A DNA stretch of 64,000 bases, from positions 5,407,501 to 5,471,500 of the forward strand of contig CM020509.1 of NCBI GenBank assembly GCA_009823395.1, in the 5' to 3' direction. Of the stretch, positions 61,839 to 64,000 are shown one piece after another (position 1 is the first letter of the stretch; each line of letters opens with the position of its first letter). Both the position numbers and the translations under genes were made by a program. The stretch comes from Thamnaconus septentrionalis. Its lineage: Eukaryota; Chordata; Actinopteri; Tetraodontiformes; Monacanthidae. Under the pieces are notes generated by a model. That model had not been told where the DNA came from. It saw only the letters and a list, made by a program, of their open reading frames with translations, and made no database searches.

Positions 61839-63457
61839 GCCACCAAGACATCAAGAAACTCTTTGTGTTTCAGGAGCGCGGCTACTCCCAGACTGGCACC
61901 AGAGCAATTTGTACATTAGAACGAAGAACATAATCAGCGGTTGGAGGGTTTTGAGCTGGCTGAGATAATGATGCCGCCTCCAAGCCCAAAGAGCAGGAAA
62001 CGGGCAAAGAAACTGTCAAACATTCCAGTAGGAATCTGATTATGCCGAGGGCCTCGGTGATGAACGGAGCCCGGACAACCAGGTGGAGGGACTGCGGAGT
62101 TCCAAAAAAGAAACAAGAAAAAAACGTGACAATCAACAGGTCGGGCGAACCCTGAGGGGCCAATTACAGAGATAAGGTTTCCACAAGAAAGACGTTGCAC
62201 ACCGGAGCGCTCGGCTGCGCGCAGGAAGTGGAACAACCGTATTCCTAATCGCCGCTTTTAAAAATGAGGAAAACAATGTTAAGTGGATGACTTATCCCTC
62301 CATTCTCCCCCCACATTCTTATTTTTGGTTGCGCAGGGCTACTTTCCCTTTTTTTCACGTCCTTTAAGCTCTCCTCTAATCCTCCTGTTCCCACTGGCAG
62401 GACTCGGGGGTTGCTGCTGCAGCACTTTTGGCAAAAAGCATCCATTAGGAGAGACGGCAGATTTTTTTTGGTTTGTTTTTTGCCCTCACCGGCATTGCAG
62501 TTAATCACCATTTTTTCCGTCCCGCGCGGCGAGGAAACGACCTGCGTTCCGCTGTCACGGCTACTCGTAAAAATCAGCAGATGGGTGAAGCGTGACGAGG
62601 GTGGGGGGGCACCGCAGGTTTAGAAGCACATCCAGAAAACAACCTCATGGCTCCAATCTAGGTGTGAAATTAGCCATTTGGTCAAAAACATCTGGGGAGG
62701 AAAAAAAAAACAAAAACGAAGCTCTTCAAATATAATTACCCGGCACGCCATTGCCGCCCGAGCACCTGCCTTCTAATCTGTTGCCCGTCTTTGTTTGCAC
62801 TGGAAGATAATGAATTTCCTCAGGCTGTAATGTATCAACACAGACATTATCGTCCGGATGGTCGGCTGTAAAAACCTAACTGCACTTGCCTTGATTACAG
62901 TACTGGAGCCATTAAATTCGTAATAAAAAAATAAGAGATTTTGATTTTGATTTTTTTTTTTTTTTTGCATTCAGTTAGTAACTTGCACAGCATTACATCC
63001 GCTTACAATAAGTTACGTAATGTTATGTAATTTAACCTTTTTGATTTTGCTATTGCACTATGAAACAAAACCAGCCAGTCGAGTCCAGTCCGAAAGCTCA
63101 AAGCTCACTTTTAATATTTGTATTTATTCAACGACAATGAGGAATTTAATCCAACCCAACAACACAAAGACGTGAAGAGCGCAGGTCATTTTGTGGTTTC
63201 TCGTTCAAGAGCGGCGTATTCTCTTATTTTCCCCCTCCCGCTGCTGCACGAAAAAATGTTTTGGACAGTTGGGTCGCATCAACGGCGGCCACGCTGATCG
63301 TTTCAAACAGCGGTGCTGCAGCGCACGTCAGTGAGTCAGCGGGCAGCCGGAGACCCCACCGAGCCACACACACAACTGCAACTGGCTGCGGCAGCTTCTG
63401 GCCTGCAGATACGTCACGAGTGGGTTCAGCACCGGGCCCGTTCGTGCAAGTCAACTG

Positions 63458-63580
63458 ATGGCCCTTTTCCACCCAGCAGGAACCGGATTTGGCACCGGTA
63501 CCTTGTGTTTCCACCGCGTGAGCGCCGGCTGCGGATGCTCGAACCCGGTGCTTTCCTGGCACCATTTCTATTGTAGGGCT
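63458..63580. repeat. Dispersed repeat fragment (CCCTTTTCCACC...GGAACCGG)
   Basis: ggcccttttccacccagcag is followed by gaaccggatttggcaccggt and tgtttccaccgcgtgag, a pattern typical of teleost non-autonomous DNA repeats. The frames over it are not genes. Confidence 0.45.
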
Positions 63581-64000
63581 GCCTAGCGAAGTAAGCACCA
63601 ATTACATCAGGGGCCGTGGGTTAGGGTCATTGTGACACGCCATGTTTAGGACTGCAGAGCGATATTTGATAAACTTATCAGAGGAAAAAAAAATGCACTG
63701 GTGGTCTAATGTGGAGAAACACATTGATATTACCATTGGCTTTAAATGTGACCAACGCAAGCCCACTCGAGGTTACGTAGCCAAGCAAAGGCTAAGACTG
63801 ACGCACTCGTTGTTTGGAATCAAAACATCGTTGATAATTATTTGCTGACAACATAAATTCGTTGACGCTAAAATTGACACGTCAACACTTCAATATATTG
63901 TAATATTATATTGGAAATTGCTGAATGATTAAATCACACTGCGGCCGCTACATGCTCATTTGTACCTGCAGTGCAGTACTGAGCCCTGATGGTGGCAATG

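Larger units (their letters stand above)
44268..64000. other. rapgef2 intron 1 and/or 5' flank, no exon recognised
   Basis: About 19.7 kb upstream of exon 2 on the transcript strand. I searched the minus strand for the expected first-exon sequence (...FRQAVMKNPAERSPQ before a donor) and did not find it, so it probably lies above 64000. The interval holds microsatellites, a complete Tc1-like MITE, LINE-like 3' ends and other dispersed repeats, with unique AT-rich DNA between them. Confidence 0.6.

Overview
This is a vertebrate genomic window, almost certainly from a teleost fish. It is dominated by intronic DNA rich in (CA)n/(GT)n microsatellites, with short non-autonomous Tc1/mariner-like elements bounded by CACTACCAGTCAAAAGTTT inverted repeats, fish-type LINE 3' ends and a tRNA-derived SINE. 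There are no bacterial-style genes: nearly every long open frame is a chance frame in intron or a translated dinucleotide repeat.

The one gene I can support is the 5' portion of rapgef2 (PDZ-GEF1/CNrasGEF, a Rap1/Rap2 guanine nucleotide exchange factor) on the minus strand, so it reads from high to low coordinates. Five consecutive coding exons of the long isoform fit together with correct splice sites and phases: exon 2 (44197-44267), exon 3 (42232-42288), exon 4 (35549-35632), exon 5 (25892-25967) and exon 6 (21426-21593). Together they encode the degenerate N-terminal cyclic-nucleotide-binding-like domain and the start of the basic linker. The first coding exon was not found and should lie above 64000. 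The exons for the second cNBD, REM, PDZ, RA and CDC25 domains should lie below position 1. Exon numbers are relative, assuming one coding exon upstream.

Two things are notable. (1) A separate first exon on the minus strand, 7505-7564 (MKPLAASDSNGV..., then a gtaagt donor), matches the start of the short RAPGEF2 isoform. It sits in a CpG-rich block (about 7060-8340), indicating an internal alternative promoter whose product lacks the first cNBD-like domain. (2) A direct tandem duplication of about 3.35 kb (16047-19400 and 19401-22735) carries a second identical copy of exon 6 (18091-18258). The exon is 168 bp and phase 0-0, so double inclusion would stay in frame. However, differences between copies concentrate in short indels near the outer ends and in microsatellite length, so a haplotype or gap-fill assembly duplication is a serious alternative.

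Layout: 1-7504, intron downstream of the alternative exon; 7505-9070, internal promoter region; 9071-16046, intron with microsatellites, a SINE and a Tc1-like MITE; 16047-22735, duplicated exon 6 block; 22736-25891, intron 5; 25892-25967, exon 5 flanked by (GU)n and (CA)n tracts; 25968-35548, intron 4; 35633-42231, intron 3; 42289-44196, intron 2; 44268-64000, intron 1 and/or 5' flank with repeats and no recognised exon. I see no CRISPR, rRNA, functional tRNA or complete autonomous transposon, and no novel multi-gene system.
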